Source: Acidobacteriota bacterium (GTDB lineage: Bacteria > Acidobacteriota > Vicinamibacteria > Vicinamibacterales > Vicinamibacteraceae). Taken from it: a stretch of DNA of 64,000 bases. Positions 1 to 8,787 of this stretch are shown piece after piece (position 1 is the stretch's first letter; every line of letters begins with the position of its first letter). Location: positions 62,001 to 126,000 of the forward strand of contig JADLFL010000023.1 of assembly GCA_020845575.1 (NCBI GenBank). The letters run 5' to 3'. The notes beneath the pieces were generated by a model. That model did not search any database. It had not been told where the DNA came from and worked only from the letters and a program-made list of their open reading frames with translations. The position numbers were made by a program, and so were the translations under genes.

Positions 1-2
1 TC

Positions 3-722
3 ACACACCCTGATTTCGTGTTCACCGCGCGCATGGCGAGCATCCACGTCGGGCCGTCGCGCTTCTACTACTCGATCGATCGCGGCCGCACGTGGAAGGG
101 CCCATACGCACTGCCCGACTTCGGTACGCCCGGCATCGCCGCACGCACCGACTACATCGTCGACGGCCCGCAGACGATGACGATCTTCCTGACGGCGGCC
201 AAGTCCAACGAGAAGGAGGGACGCGTGATCGCGGCGCGCACGACCGACGGCGGCAAGACGTGGACGCGCCTCGCGTACGTGCACGACGAGGCGGCGGGCA
301 ACGAGTTCGGCATCATGCCGTCCACCGTGCGGCTCTCGCCCACGGCGCTCTACACGACGGTACGCTATCGGCGGTTCATCGAAGCGTTCAGGTCCGACGA
401 CAACGGCCTCACGTGGACGGGTGTGACACGCGCCGTGCCTGACACGGGCCGCGGGAATCCACCGAGCCTCGTGAAGCTCGCCGACGGGCGTCTCGTCGTC
501 ACGTTCGGCTATCGGGCGGAGCCTTATGGCATGCGTGCGCGCGTGAGCACCGACCAGGGACGCACGTGGAGCGACGACATCGTGCTGCGCTCCGACGGCG
601 GCACGTGGGACCTTGGCTACCCACGCACGGTCGTGCGTCCTGACGGCAAGCTCGTCACGGTCTACTACTACAACCAGGGCGACACCGAACGCTTCGTCGG
701 CGCCACCATCTGGGAACCATAG
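3..722 (+). CDS. sialidase-family (BNR/Asp-box) protein, 5' end outside window
   Basis: This is the C-terminal part of an exo-alpha-sialidase/neuraminidase-fold beta-propeller protein. The frame is open to the window edge, so the true start is missing. About 240 residues remain, with four Asp-box motifs of the S-x-D-x-G-x-T-W type: SIDRGRTW, TTDGGKTW, SDDNGLTW and STDQGRTW. The family hydrolyses terminal sialic acids or related glycans and is usually secreted, but the signal peptide would lie outside the window. It ends 9 bp before the next gene. Substrate is unknown because Asp-boxes also occur in non-sialidase propellers. Confidence 0.75.
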   Translation, partial: THPDFVFTARMASIHVGPSRFYYSIDRGRTWKGPYALPDFGTPGIAARTDYIVDGPQTMTIFLTAAKSNEKEGRVIAARTTDGGKTWTRLAYVHDEAAGNEFGIMPSTVRLSPTALYTTVRYRRFIEAFRSDDNGLTWTGVTRAVPDTGRGNPPSLVKLADGRLVVTFGYRAEPYGMRARVSTDQGRTWSDDIVLRSDGGTWDLGYPRTVVRPDGKLVTVYYYNQGDTERFVGATIWEP

Positions 723-731
723 AGCACTGTA

Positions 732-1697
732 ATGAAGAAGGCCCTCGGCTGTCTCGCGTATCTCGCCCTCGCGGCCGCTCTCACGTTCGTCATCGATCAC
801 GCGACGGGGGCCGACGTGGCACCGGTGCTGCGGCCGTGGGCGGCGCTCGCTGCCGCGGTGCTGCTCGTCCTCGGACTGTCCAGCATCGTCGAGTTGCTGA
901 TGGGATACGGGCGAGGCGAGCGCAGTCGCGGCACCATCCTCGCGCGGGCGCGCACGGGTGAGCCGCCCTCGGGCGGCGGACCGATGATCGTGACAGGCAA
1001 CGTGCACCTCCAGAGCGGCATGCCGCTGCGTGCACCGTTGTCGGGCGTCGAATGCGTCGCCTACGACTATCGCATCTACGAACGGGTACAGGACCACGAC
1101 GATGAGGACATGAGGCACCAGACCACGGTGCCCCACTGGTGGGGCATGGCGAGCCTGCCCTTCATCATCGATGCCGATCGGCGCGCGATTCGCGTGCTGG
1201 CCATGCCGAGGCTGCTCGACACGCCGACGACGCGCAAGACGGCTGACGTGGTCGAGCGCGCGCGCCGATACGTCAGGACGACGACGTTCGAGGACAAGTC
1301 ATATCTCGGCACGATGGCGTCCGCCGTGACGATGTTCGGTGAGCTCGTGAGCGAGCAGACGTCGGGTGTCCGCCACGACTGGCGACGGACGGGCACCACG
1401 GCAGATCCCGCGACCCTGCTGATCGAGGAGCACGCCCTGCCCGTTGGCGTCGAAGTGTCTGTGGCGGGGCCCTGGTCGCCGGAACACCAGGCCATCGTCC
1501 CCCAGGGACTCGGGGGCGCTACGGTCACGGCCGTCACCGGCGGCGCGCACCTGCTGCAGGCCGACGGCGGCGCAGTTCCGCATTCGGCCCTGACAGTCGG
1601 CGTGTTCGCAGTGATCCTGATCGCCCTCGGCACCGCGATCGCCTGGGCCGCCAGCGCCGGCTACCTCGCCGCGTCGGCCCTCGGCCTCGACCAGTAA
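732..1697 (+). CDS. GIDE-like membrane protein
   Basis: A 321-residue protein with two N-terminal hydrophobic segments (about residues 5-22 and 35-60), a long soluble domain and a C-terminal membrane segment (about 288-312). The start of the soluble domain has the layout of the GIDE/MULAN-type domain: a G-N-V stretch, then 'PLRAPLSGVECVAYDYRI' near residue 100. That domain occurs in bacterial membrane proteins of unknown role and in eukaryotic mitochondrial E3 ligases; no RING domain is present here. It follows the sialidase gene closely and may be co-transcribed. The topology is visible; the GIDE assignment comes from family memory. Confidence 0.6.
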   Translation: MKKALGCLAYLALAAALTFVIDHATGADVAPVLRPWAALAAAVLLVLGLSSIVELLMGYGRGERSRGTILARARTGEPPSGGGPMIVTGNVHLQSGMPLRAPLSGVECVAYDYRIYERVQDHDDEDMRHQTTVPHWWGMASLPFIIDADRRAIRVLAMPRLLDTPTTRKTADVVERARRYVRTTTFEDKSYLGTMASAVTMFGELVSEQTSGVRHDWRRTGTTADPATLLIEEHALPVGVEVSVAGPWSPEHQAIVPQGLGGATVTAVTGGAHLLQADGGAVPHSALTVGVFAVILIALGTAIAWAASAGYLAASALGLDQ

Positions 1698-1724
1698 GGG
1701 GCCGGGCTCGGCGGGATGGAGCGA

Positions 1725-1754
1725 CCGGTTGCCCGTTGCCGGTTGCCGGTTGCC
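1725..1754. repeat. heptanucleotide tandem repeat (CCGGTTG)4
   Basis: Four consecutive 7-bp units (CCGGTTG, CCCGTTG, CCGGTTG, CCGGTTG) lie in the 62-bp gap between two convergent genes. The same unit recurs at 3871, 4957, 11203 and 11286. Confidence 0.85.
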
Positions 1755-1759
1755 GACTC

Positions 1760-2806
1760 CTATCCCTCCAGCCAGGTGTCCAGGTGCTCGGCGACAAACG
1801 CGTCGTCGGACAGGTGGGGATACTCGCGATACACGCGATCGATCTCGTCGGCCTGGCCAGGACTCATGACTTCGTGTGCGTCGAGGCAGCGCGTCGTTTC
1901 CAGCAGGCCCTGGCGACGAAGAACTTCATGAATGCCGGCGATGCAGCCGGCGAATCCGTTGGCCGAATCGAAGAACGCGGCGTTCGAATCCGTCACTTCG
2001 ATGCCGCGCCGCAGCAGGGCCTGATCGACACGCCCCTGCTCCCACGTTCGGTGGCACTCGTCGAGCAGACTCACCGCCTTCGACGTCCACACGGCCCAAT
2101 GTCCGAGCAGTCCGCCGATGATCCGCCGCTGCCGGCCCTCGCCTGCCGGAAACGGCGTCACCAGGTCGGCCACGATCGCATCGTCGTTGCCCGTGTAGAG
2201 CGCGATGTCGTCGCGTCCGGCGTCCACCACCGCGCGCACGACGTCGAGCGTCTGATACCTGTTGAACGGCGCGATCTTGATCGCCACCACGCCGGAAATC
2301 TCCGCAAACCGCCGCCAGAACGCGTACGAGAGTCGCCGGCCGCCCACCGACGGCTGCAGATAGAAGCCCACGATGGGGATGCTCGCCGCCACTGCACGGC
2401 AATGCGCGATGAGCTCATCGTCTGTCGCGGTACGCAGCGCCGCGAGACTGAGCAGGCCGGCGTGATAGCCGAGGGTCGCAAGGAGCGTCGCCTCATCGCA
2501 TGCCTGCCGCGTGTCTCCGCACACGCCGCCGATGCGCACCAGCGGCGTCACGCGTCCGACGTCCGCGCGATCCATCTCCTCGCGCGCGAGCGACAACACG
2601 GGCTCGAACAACCCGATCTTCGGGTCGCGAATCGCGAACTGCGTGGTGTGCACGCCGACGGCGATGCCGCCGGCACCGGCAGCCGCGTAGTAACGCGTCA
2701 GCGCACGCTGACGTCTTTCGTCGAAGCGCCCCTCGACGTCGAGCGCGAGCGGGTGTGCGGGAATCACGAGGCCGCTGTCGAGCGCGGCACGAATGACTGC
2801 GTCCAT
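1760..2806 (-). CDS. dihydrodipicolinate synthase (DapA)-family protein
   Basis: A 348-residue TIM-barrel protein of the DHDPS/N-acetylneuraminate lyase superfamily (class I aldolases using a Schiff-base lysine). The probable lysine is in 'GVVAIKIAPFNRYQ', with a Y-x-x-P tyrosine upstream in 'FYLQPS'. It is longer than housekeeping DapA (about 290) and has an unusual C-terminus, so it is probably a catabolic aldolase/dehydratase rather than the lysine-pathway enzyme. Its ATG lies one base after the stop of the epimerase-like gene (TGA-C-ATG), so the two form an operon. The substrate is probably a sugar acid, by inference only. Confidence 0.75.
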   Translation of the reverse strand: MDAVIRAALDSGLVIPAHPLALDVEGRFDERRQRALTRYYAAAGAGGIAVGVHTTQFAIRDPKIGLFEPVLSLAREEMDRADVGRVTPLVRIGGVCGDTRQACDEATLLATLGYHAGLLSLAALRTATDDELIAHCRAVAASIPIVGFYLQPSVGGRRLSYAFWRRFAEISGVVAIKIAPFNRYQTLDVVRAVVDAGRDDIALYTGNDDAIVADLVTPFPAGEGRQRRIIGGLLGHWAVWTSKAVSLLDECHRTWEQGRVDQALLRRGIEVTDSNAAFFDSANGFAGCIAGIHEVLRRQGLLETTRCLDAHEVMSPGQADEIDRVYREYPHLSDDAFVAEHLDTWLEG

Positions 2807-2807
2807 G

Positions 2808-3863
2808 TCAGAACTTTCCGTCGCGCGACTCGAAGTGCGTCGGTTTGCCGAGGCTCGATCCGCCGCGCGACACCCAGTCGGCGGTCCAGTCGATCAGTTG
2901 CGAAAGCGCGACGTCCGGCCGGCCGAGATCGGTCCACCCGCGCGCGCCGTTGCTGAGAAGCGCGTCGCCGGCTTCGGTGCCGGTGAATCGCACCTCGCGT
3001 CCCATGCGCGCGCCGAGCGCGAGACAGACGTCACGTACCGAGAGTTCGTCGGGACCGGCGATGTTCACGACGTACGGCGGCGATGCCGCGTGCCGCAGCG
3101 CGGCGATGGACATCGCGTTGGCATCGCCCTGCCAGATGACGTTGGCGTAGCCCATCGCGAGATCGATGGGCGTCCCGGCGTGGACCTGACGCGCGAGATC
3201 GACGATCAATCCGTAACGCATCTCTGTCGCATAGTTCAGGCGCAGGATCGACACGGCCGTGCCGTTGGCGCGGCTGAAGTGCTCGAACATCCGCTCGCGT
3301 CCGAGACAGCTCATCGCGTACTCGCCGACAGGAGACGGGCGATCGGATTCCTGCGATCCGCCCCGGCCGGCTGGCGTGAGGCCGTAGACGTTGCCTGTCG
3401 AGAACGCGGCGATGCGGCTTCGCGCGTAGCGCCGGCAGACCACCGCCGGCAGCCACGCGTTCATCGCCCACGTGAGCGATTCGTCGCCCGTCGAACCGAA
3501 CTTGCGCCCGGCCATGTAGATGACGAGCGGCGCGTCGGGCAGTCGCTCGACGGCGGCCTCGTCGAGCAGATCGCAGCGGATCGTTTCGACGCCGTGCGCC
3601 TGGAGCGCCTGCTCGTGCCCGGGTTCGGAGAAGCGCGCCACGCCGATGACGCGCCGCGTCACGCCGGCGGCATCGGACGCGCGCCGCGCCATGCGCGCGA
3701 GCGTCGGCCCCATCTTCCCGGCCACGCCGAGCACGATGAGGTCGTCGGCGAGCGCGCGCATCGCATCGATGGCGGCCACGCTCGGCGTGCTGAGGCGATC
3801 GTCGAGTTGCGCCTCGTCGGCGATGGAGAGCGGCCACGGTGTGTCTGGCATCGGGGGGATCAT
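2808..3863 (-). CDS. NAD(P)-dependent epimerase/dehydratase-family protein
   Basis: An extended-SDR-like protein of about 351 residues. A helical N-terminal segment precedes the Rossmann motif 'VLGVAGKMGPTLARM' (residues 45-59). The usual Y-x-x-x-K catalytic pair reads Y182-A-M-S-C186, so the lysine is replaced by cysteine and classical SDR chemistry is doubtful. I chose the ATG at 3863 (3851 is also possible). Upstream codons in this frame are only translated heptad repeat (RLPVAG, PLPAV) and are unlikely to be native. It is translationally adjacent to the DapA-family gene, suggesting a joint sugar-acid or sugar-degradation role. Confidence 0.7.
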   Translation of the reverse strand: MIPPMPDTPWPLSIADEAQLDDRLSTPSVAAIDAMRALADDLIVLGVAGKMGPTLARMARRASDAAGVTRRVIGVARFSEPGHEQALQAHGVETIRCDLLDEAAVERLPDAPLVIYMAGRKFGSTGDESLTWAMNAWLPAVVCRRYARSRIAAFSTGNVYGLTPAGRGGSQESDRPSPVGEYAMSCLGRERMFEHFSRANGTAVSILRLNYATEMRYGLIVDLARQVHAGTPIDLAMGYANVIWQGDANAMSIAALRHAASPPYVVNIAGPDELSVRDVCLALGARMGREVRFTGTEAGDALLSNGARGWTDLGRPDVALSQLIDWTADWVSRGGSSLGKPTHFESRDGKF

Positions 3864-3870
3864 AACTGCC

Positions 3871-3900
3871 GGCAACGGGCAACCGGCAACAGGCAACCGG
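3871..3900. repeat. heptanucleotide tandem repeat, inverted orientation (GGCAACC)4
   Basis: Four 7-bp units (GGCAACG, GGCAACC, GGCAACA, GGCAACC) form the reverse complement of the CCGGTTG family. The tract lies in the divergent gap upstream of the epimerase-like gene. Degenerate continuation reaches about 3925. Confidence 0.8.
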
Positions 3901-3976
3901 ACATCTGCCGACAACGGGCACCGGCCCGCCTCCGCACCTCCGGTGCTTCGGTGCGGCAAGGCCTGGGCAGCGTCAG

Positions 3977-4945
3977 ATGGACGCTATGCTTTCCCTCATG
4001 TCCTTACCCGAGACTGCCGTGCTGCGGCCGATGCTCGAGTCGGACGTCGACGCGGGGCTGCGGCTCTGCCGACAGAGCGGGTGGAATCAGGTCGCGAGCG
4101 ACTGGCGGCAGTTCCTGACGCTCACGCCGGATGGCGCCACGGTGGCTGTCGCCGGTGGTGGGGTCGTCATCGGCACCGTGGCGACGATGAGGTATGCCGC
4201 GATGGATGCAGCCGCCACGCCTGACGCGGGGCGCGGTGGCGTGGCGTGGCTGGCGATGGTGCTGGTGGACGCCGATCGGCGCGGCGGCGGTATCGGCACG
4301 CGGTTGTTGCGACACGCGATCGCTACGGCCCACCTCGAAGACACGCTCGGTCTCGACGCCACACCGCTCGGGCAACCCATCTACGAGAAACTCGGCTTCG
4401 TTGCAGCCGGCACGCTGGTGCGGATGCAGCGACAACCTCTCACGGATGGAGGCCAGGGGGTTCACGACCGTTCGCTCCATCCCAACGTACGGCCGGCGAC
4501 GCCAGCCGACATCGACGCCATCGCGCGACTCGATGCGCACACGACGGGACTCGATCGCGCCGCCATGCTCGCGTGGCTGCGCGACGGTGCGCCGACAACA
4601 GCGTGGGTGTGCGAGTCGGCCGGCCACATGACCGGCGTCGTGCTGGGCCGCATCGGTCACGACGCGGTCCACATCGGCCCAATCATCGCGCCCGAGGTCG
4701 ACACCTCCGCCGCCCTGCTCGACGCCGCGATCACGTCGCACCCCGACGCCAGGCTCTACATCGACATCGACGATGCCAGTCCCGGCTGGCGCTCGCTCGT
4801 CGAAGCCTGCGGCTTCATCGCCCAGCGCCCCTTCACCCGCATGTACCGCGGCCCCTGGCGCCCCCCCGCGCCCCGTCCGCTACCGGCCTCGCCCTCCGTC
4901 CTCCATCCGCTGATGTTCGCCATCATCGGTCCCGAGTTCGGTTGA
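3977..4945 (+). CDS. GNAT N-acetyltransferase, tandem domain
   Basis: A 322-residue protein with an N-terminal GNAT domain whose acetyl-CoA motif A is 'RRGGGIGTRLLRHAI' (about residues 95-109). A second, degenerate GNAT-type domain covers about 170-305 and ends in 'GFIAQRPFTRMYRG', as in the YitH/HolE-like acetyltransferase domain. GNATs transfer acetyl from acetyl-CoA to an amine; the acceptor is unknown. Several in-frame ATGs occur near the 5' end (3977, 3986, 3998), and MSLPETAVLRP at 3998 begins right before conserved sequence, so the start is uncertain by up to seven codons. Confidence 0.75.
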   Translation: MDAMLSLMSLPETAVLRPMLESDVDAGLRLCRQSGWNQVASDWRQFLTLTPDGATVAVAGGGVVIGTVATMRYAAMDAAATPDAGRGGVAWLAMVLVDADRRGGGIGTRLLRHAIATAHLEDTLGLDATPLGQPIYEKLGFVAAGTLVRMQRQPLTDGGQGVHDRSLHPNVRPATPADIDAIARLDAHTTGLDRAAMLAWLRDGAPTTAWVCESAGHMTGVVLGRIGHDAVHIGPIIAPEVDTSAALLDAAITSHPDARLYIDIDDASPGWRSLVEACGFIAQRPFTRMYRGPWRPPAPRPLPASPSVLHPLMFAIIGPEFG

Positions 4946-4956
4946 ACTCCACCGTT

Positions 4957-4972
4957 CGGTTGCCGGTTGCCG
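4957..4972. repeat. short CCGGTTG heptad repeat
   Basis: Two units of the CCGGTTG family (CGGTTGCCGGTTGCC) sit between the GNAT gene and the racemase-family gene. Confidence 0.6.
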
Positions 4973-5009
4973 AGCGTGTCCATCCTCTCCGCTATGATGG
5001 TGGGCATCC

Positions 5010-6305
5010 GTGACCGACCTCTCGCAATGTCTGTCTGCCATAGCCGCGCCTGACGCGTCCGTGTCACGCGACGCGGTCGCCGATGTCGTCACGCGCTGTT
5101 GTCCGCTCGATGACTGGGGTGGCACGCGCGTGCTGGCCATCGTGCCAGACGGCACGCGGACGGCGCCCGTCGGCACCGTCTTCAGGCTCCTGCACGAGCA
5201 CCTGAGCGGACACGCCGCCGCGCTCGACGTGATGATCGCGCTCGGCACGCACCAGCCCATGTCCGAGGAGGCCATCTGCCGTCGTCTCGACATGACGATG
5301 GAGGAGCGGCAGGGACGGTATCGCGACGTCGCGTTCTTCAATCACGCGTGGGACGATCCCACCGCCCTGCAGCGCGTGGGCGTGCTGGAGGCCGATCGGA
5401 TCCAGGAACTGACAGGCGGCGCGTTCGCGATGGACGTGCCCGTCGAGATCAACAGGCGCGTGCTCGAGTACGACAGGATCGTCATCATCGGTCCTGTGTT
5501 CCCGCACGAAGTGGTGGGCTTCTCCGGCGGCAACAAGTACCTGTTCCCCGGCGTGAGCGGCCCGGCCATCCTGAACTTCTTCCACTGGCTCGGCGCGGTG
5601 GTGACCAACCCGATGATCATCGGGAACAAGTGGACGCCCGTGCGCAAGGTGGTCGACGCGGCGGGCGCGCTCGTGCCGGTGCCGAAGACGTGCTTCTGTC
5701 TCGTGGTCCGGCCAGACGGCGCGCTCGCGGGGATCGTCGCCGGGACACCCGAAGCCGCGTGGACCGACGCCAGCGAACTCTCGCGCCGTACCCACATCGT
5801 CTACAAGGAGCGGCCGTATCACACGGTGCTGTCGTGCGTGCCACGCATGTACGAGGACCTCTGGACGGGCGGCAAGGGGATGTACAAGCTCGAACCCGTC
5901 GTTGCCGACGGCGGCGAGTTGATCATCTACGCGCCGCACATCGCCGAGGTCTCGGTGACGCATGGCCACCTGCTGCTCGACATCGGCTACCACTGCCGCG
6001 ACTACTTCCGGGAACAATGGGATCGCTTCGGCCACCTGCCGTGGGGCGTGCTCGCGCACTCCACGCACGTCCGCGGCGTGGGCACGTACGAAGACGGCGT
6101 GGAACGCTGCCGCATCCAGGTGACCGTCGCCAGCCAGATCCCCGAAGGCATCTGCCGCCAGCTCAATCTCGGCTACCGCGACCCCGCGACGATCGACATC
6201 GAGTCCTTCGCCAACCGCGAGGCCGAAGGGGTGCTCCTGGTCCGCAAGGCCGGCGAGATGCTGTACCGGCTGGCCGACGCGCCCACGTGGGCAGCCGAAG
6301 CGTAG
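5010..6305 (+). CDS. LarA-family nickel-pincer racemase/epimerase (lactate racemase domain)
   Basis: A 431-residue protein of the LarA (DUF2088) family. These enzymes use a nickel-pincer nucleotide attached to a lysine to racemise or epimerise 2-hydroxyacids. The spacing of active-site residues known from Lactiplantibacillus LarA is kept: D47-x-x-R50, H81 in 'LGTHQP', H166, K176 ten residues later in 'GFSGGNK' (cofactor lysine), and H192 sixteen residues after that. All known cofactor and acid-base ligands are therefore present and the enzyme should be active if the cofactor is made. No larB, larC or larE cofactor genes occur in this window. The substrate is unknown; many LarA homologues do not act on lactate. 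Confidence 0.8.
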   Translation: MTDLSQCLSAIAAPDASVSRDAVADVVTRCCPLDDWGGTRVLAIVPDGTRTAPVGTVFRLLHEHLSGHAAALDVMIALGTHQPMSEEAICRRLDMTMEERQGRYRDVAFFNHAWDDPTALQRVGVLEADRIQELTGGAFAMDVPVEINRRVLEYDRIVIIGPVFPHEVVGFSGGNKYLFPGVSGPAILNFFHWLGAVVTNPMIIGNKWTPVRKVVDAAGALVPVPKTCFCLVVRPDGALAGIVAGTPEAAWTDASELSRRTHIVYKERPYHTVLSCVPRMYEDLWTGGKGMYKLEPVVADGGELIIYAPHIAEVSVTHGHLLLDIGYHCRDYFREQWDRFGHLPWGVLAHSTHVRGVGTYEDGVERCRIQVTVASQIPEGICRQLNLGYRDPATIDIESFANREAEGVLLVRKAGEMLYRLADAPTWAAEA

Positions 6306-6311
6306 GACATT

Positions 6312-7736
6312 TCAGATGAGCGGCCGGGCTCCAAGAGCCGGCGCTGCCTCTGATCCCCTGAGATTCTGCAATCGGGCGATGCCGAAATTGCGGGCGTCAG
6401 CAATGCATGCATTGATGGACACACCCCGATAGGCATTGCCGGCCAGGAAGAGCCCCGGGTGTCTGGCGAGGCGCGCTTCGGCGGTGGCGACGCGATCGCG
6501 GTGGCCGACGGTGTACTGCGGAATACCGGTCCGATGGCGAATCAGCCTGACGAACGACGGCGCGGAGTCGATGCCGAGTATCGTTCGTAGATCCTTACGC
6601 ACCACGGCCAGCACCCTGTCATCGTCCAGCGTCACCGCTGTGGGATCACTCGCGCCGCCCATCATCACCCGCATCAGGACGTGGCCCTTCGGGGCGCGGC
6701 CGGGGAACACGATCGAGTCCCATACGCAGCCCAGCGTGCGCAATCCCTCGATGCGCGGGATCAGGTAGCCGAAGCCGTCGAGCGGTCTCGGCAACTGCGA
6801 CTCGGAGAAGCCGAGACACGCAACGACCATGCTCGCCGTGGGCATCTCGTCGAGCACCGCGGCCAGCGGACGATCGAAGTCGCGGACGATGCGCGCCGTC
6901 TGCGCGGACCCGCCGGCCATCACGACGGCATCGGCAACCTCCGTGCGGCCGTCCTCGCAGAGCAGCCGATACGCGCCGGTCCCGGTGCGCACGACGGCCT
7001 CGACGCCCGCACTCGTGCGAACGACATGGCCCAGACGATCGGCCAGCGTGCGGACGAGCACGTCGAGACCGCCTGCGAACGACGTGAGCCGGCCCGTTGG
7101 CGCACCGATGCCGTTGGCCTTGTCGCGTGACCGCTTCCGACGTGCAACGAGCGCTCGCACGAGACCGCCATGATCGGTCTCCATCTGCCACATGGCCGGA
7201 AAGCACGCGCGCAGCGACAGCGCGTGCGCGTCGCCGCCGAACACGCCGGACACCATCGGATCGATCAGCATGTCGGCGGCCTCGCCGCCGATGCGGCGCG
7301 CGGCGAAGGCGTGGATGGTCTCGTCGCCGGCGGGGCGCGACGCCGCGAACGGTTCCCACGCCAGGCGCGCCTTGGCGGGCCACGACAGCAGACCGCTCCG
7401 CAGCAGGCTCACCGGGCCCGTCGGCACCTCGTGCAGACGCAGGCCCCTGACGATGTAGCGCCTGCGTGCGCTGTCGTCGCCCACCTGGAGACGATCGCCG
7501 AGCCCGAGTTCGCGCACGAGATCGAGCGTCGGCGGCGAGCTGTCGAGGAAGCCGTTCGGACCCCACTCGCACGTGTACCCGTCTCTGACCTCGGTGCGGA
7601 TGTTGCCGCCCGCGCGTGGGCTGCGCTCGAAGACCACGACGTCGACGTCGACGGACTTCAGGAGCGTGTGTGCCAGCGACAGTCCCGCGATCCCGCCACC
7701 GACGATGGCGACTCGCGGCCGGCCGTCGCCAGTCAT
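6312..7736 (-). CDS. hemY: protoporphyrinogen/coproporphyrinogen oxidase (FAD, HemY type)
   Basis: A 474-residue FAD amine-oxidase-fold enzyme that oxidises protoporphyrinogen IX (or coproporphyrinogen III) with O2. The N-terminal dinucleotide-binding motif is 'VAIVGGGIAGLSLAHTL' (residues 9-25), followed by 'ERSPRAGGNIRTE' and the family signature 'WGPNGFLDS'. The C-terminal FAD segment is 'GLFLAGNAYRGVSIN'. Its ATG overlaps the hemH stop (ATGA), so it is the third gene of hemN-hemH-hemY. The last codons (APALGARPL) are encoded by a dispersed palindromic repeat. With a protoporphyrin-type ferrochelatase beside it, protoporphyrinogen is the likelier substrate. Confidence 0.9.
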   Translation of the reverse strand: MTGDGRPRVAIVGGGIAGLSLAHTLLKSVDVDVVVFERSPRAGGNIRTEVRDGYTCEWGPNGFLDSSPPTLDLVRELGLGDRLQVGDDSARRRYIVRGLRLHEVPTGPVSLLRSGLLSWPAKARLAWEPFAASRPAGDETIHAFAARRIGGEAADMLIDPMVSGVFGGDAHALSLRACFPAMWQMETDHGGLVRALVARRKRSRDKANGIGAPTGRLTSFAGGLDVLVRTLADRLGHVVRTSAGVEAVVRTGTGAYRLLCEDGRTEVADAVVMAGGSAQTARIVRDFDRPLAAVLDEMPTASMVVACLGFSESQLPRPLDGFGYLIPRIEGLRTLGCVWDSIVFPGRAPKGHVLMRVMMGGASDPTAVTLDDDRVLAVVRKDLRTILGIDSAPSFVRLIRHRTGIPQYTVGHRDRVATAEARLARHPGLFLAGNAYRGVSINACIADARNFGIARLQNLRGSEAAPALGARPLI

Positions 7737-8785
7737 ACCGGCGCGAGCTGCCGTTGCACGAGATCCGCGAGCGTCTCGATGAAGAGCGGGTGCGTATTGA
7801 GCGCGTCACTCCGCCGGTAGTCCACGATCCCTGCGGCCATCGCATCGTCGCGGAACAACTGGTCCACCTCGTACAGCGTCTCGATGTGGTCGGAGACGAA
7901 CGACACGGGCACCATCAACACGTCGCGGACACCGCGTGCGCCGAGATCGCGCAGGACGTCCTCGGTGCCGGGGCCGATCCACGTGACGGGGCCCGTGCGC
8001 GACTGGAACGCGACCGTGTGAGGGTTCGGGATACGCAGGCGTTCGAGGATGCCGCGCACCGTGGCGTGCGTGTGATCGACGTACGGATCGCCCTCGTCCA
8101 CGAACTTCTGCGGGAGGCCGTGCGCGCTGAACAGGATGGTCACGCCATCGCGCCGCGCCTCGGGGAACGTCGCCAGCGCGCGGCCGACGGTATCGGCCAT
8201 GGCGTCGAGATACAGCGGATGATCCGGATAGGACTCCACGTAGCTCACGTCGAAGCGTCCCCGCCACCGCGGCAGCGCCAGCGTGCGCTCCAGTTCGCGG
8301 CGCGACGATCCGGTCGTGGCGCGCGAGTAGTGCGGATAGAGCGTCACCGCCACGATGCGCGAGACGCCGTGCGCCTGGAGGCGCTCCAGCGCGGCGCTGG
8401 TGTCCGGCTGCCAGTACCGCATCGCGATCGCCACCACGCACCGCCGGCCCTCGGCGCACAGCCGTTCCTCGAGCGCAACGGCCTGCTCGCGCGTGAGACG
8501 CAGCTGCGGCGACCCGCCTCCGATCGACGCGTAGTTGCGGCGCACCCCCTTGCGGCGCATGCGCGCGACGAGGCGCGCCATGAGCGGCTGCATCGCCGCG
8601 CCGAGCGGCAGTTCGATGATGTCGCGATCGGAGAAGAGCGTGACCAGGAACGGCTCCACGTCGTCAAGCGTGTCAGGCCCGCCCATGTTGAAGAGCAGGA
8701 CACCGACGGGGGGTCGCTCGAACGCGTAAGGCACGACACACGCGTCAGACTGGGTCGATGAGGGAAGCGTCGCAACGAGAGGCAC
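7733..8785 (-). CDS. hemH: ferrochelatase
   Basis: A 350-residue ferrochelatase that inserts Fe2+ into the porphyrin ring. It shows the start of the family fold 'VGVLLFNMGGPDTLDDVEPFL', the metal-site 'LFSAHGLPQ' with His222, and the acidic 'SDHIETLYEVD' with Glu302. I chose the GTG at 8785, two bases after the hemN stop and preceded by a GAGG ribosome site with about 10-nt spacing. A GTG at 8734 would give a more usual N-terminus. The gene sits between hemN and hemY with overlap at its 3' end, so it is translationally coupled. Confidence 0.92.
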   Translation of the reverse strand: MPLVATLPSSTQSDACVVPYAFERPPVGVLLFNMGGPDTLDDVEPFLVTLFSDRDIIELPLGAAMQPLMARLVARMRRKGVRRNYASIGGGSPQLRLTREQAVALEERLCAEGRRCVVAIAMRYWQPDTSAALERLQAHGVSRIVAVTLYPHYSRATTGSSRRELERTLALPRWRGRFDVSYVESYPDHPLYLDAMADTVGRALATFPEARRDGVTILFSAHGLPQKFVDEGDPYVDHTHATVRGILERLRIPNPHTVAFQSRTGPVTWIGPGTEDVLRDLGARGVRDVLMVPVSFVSDHIETLYEVDQLFRDDAMAAGIVDYRRSDALNTHPLFIETLADLVQRQLAPV

Positions 8786-8787
8786 GA

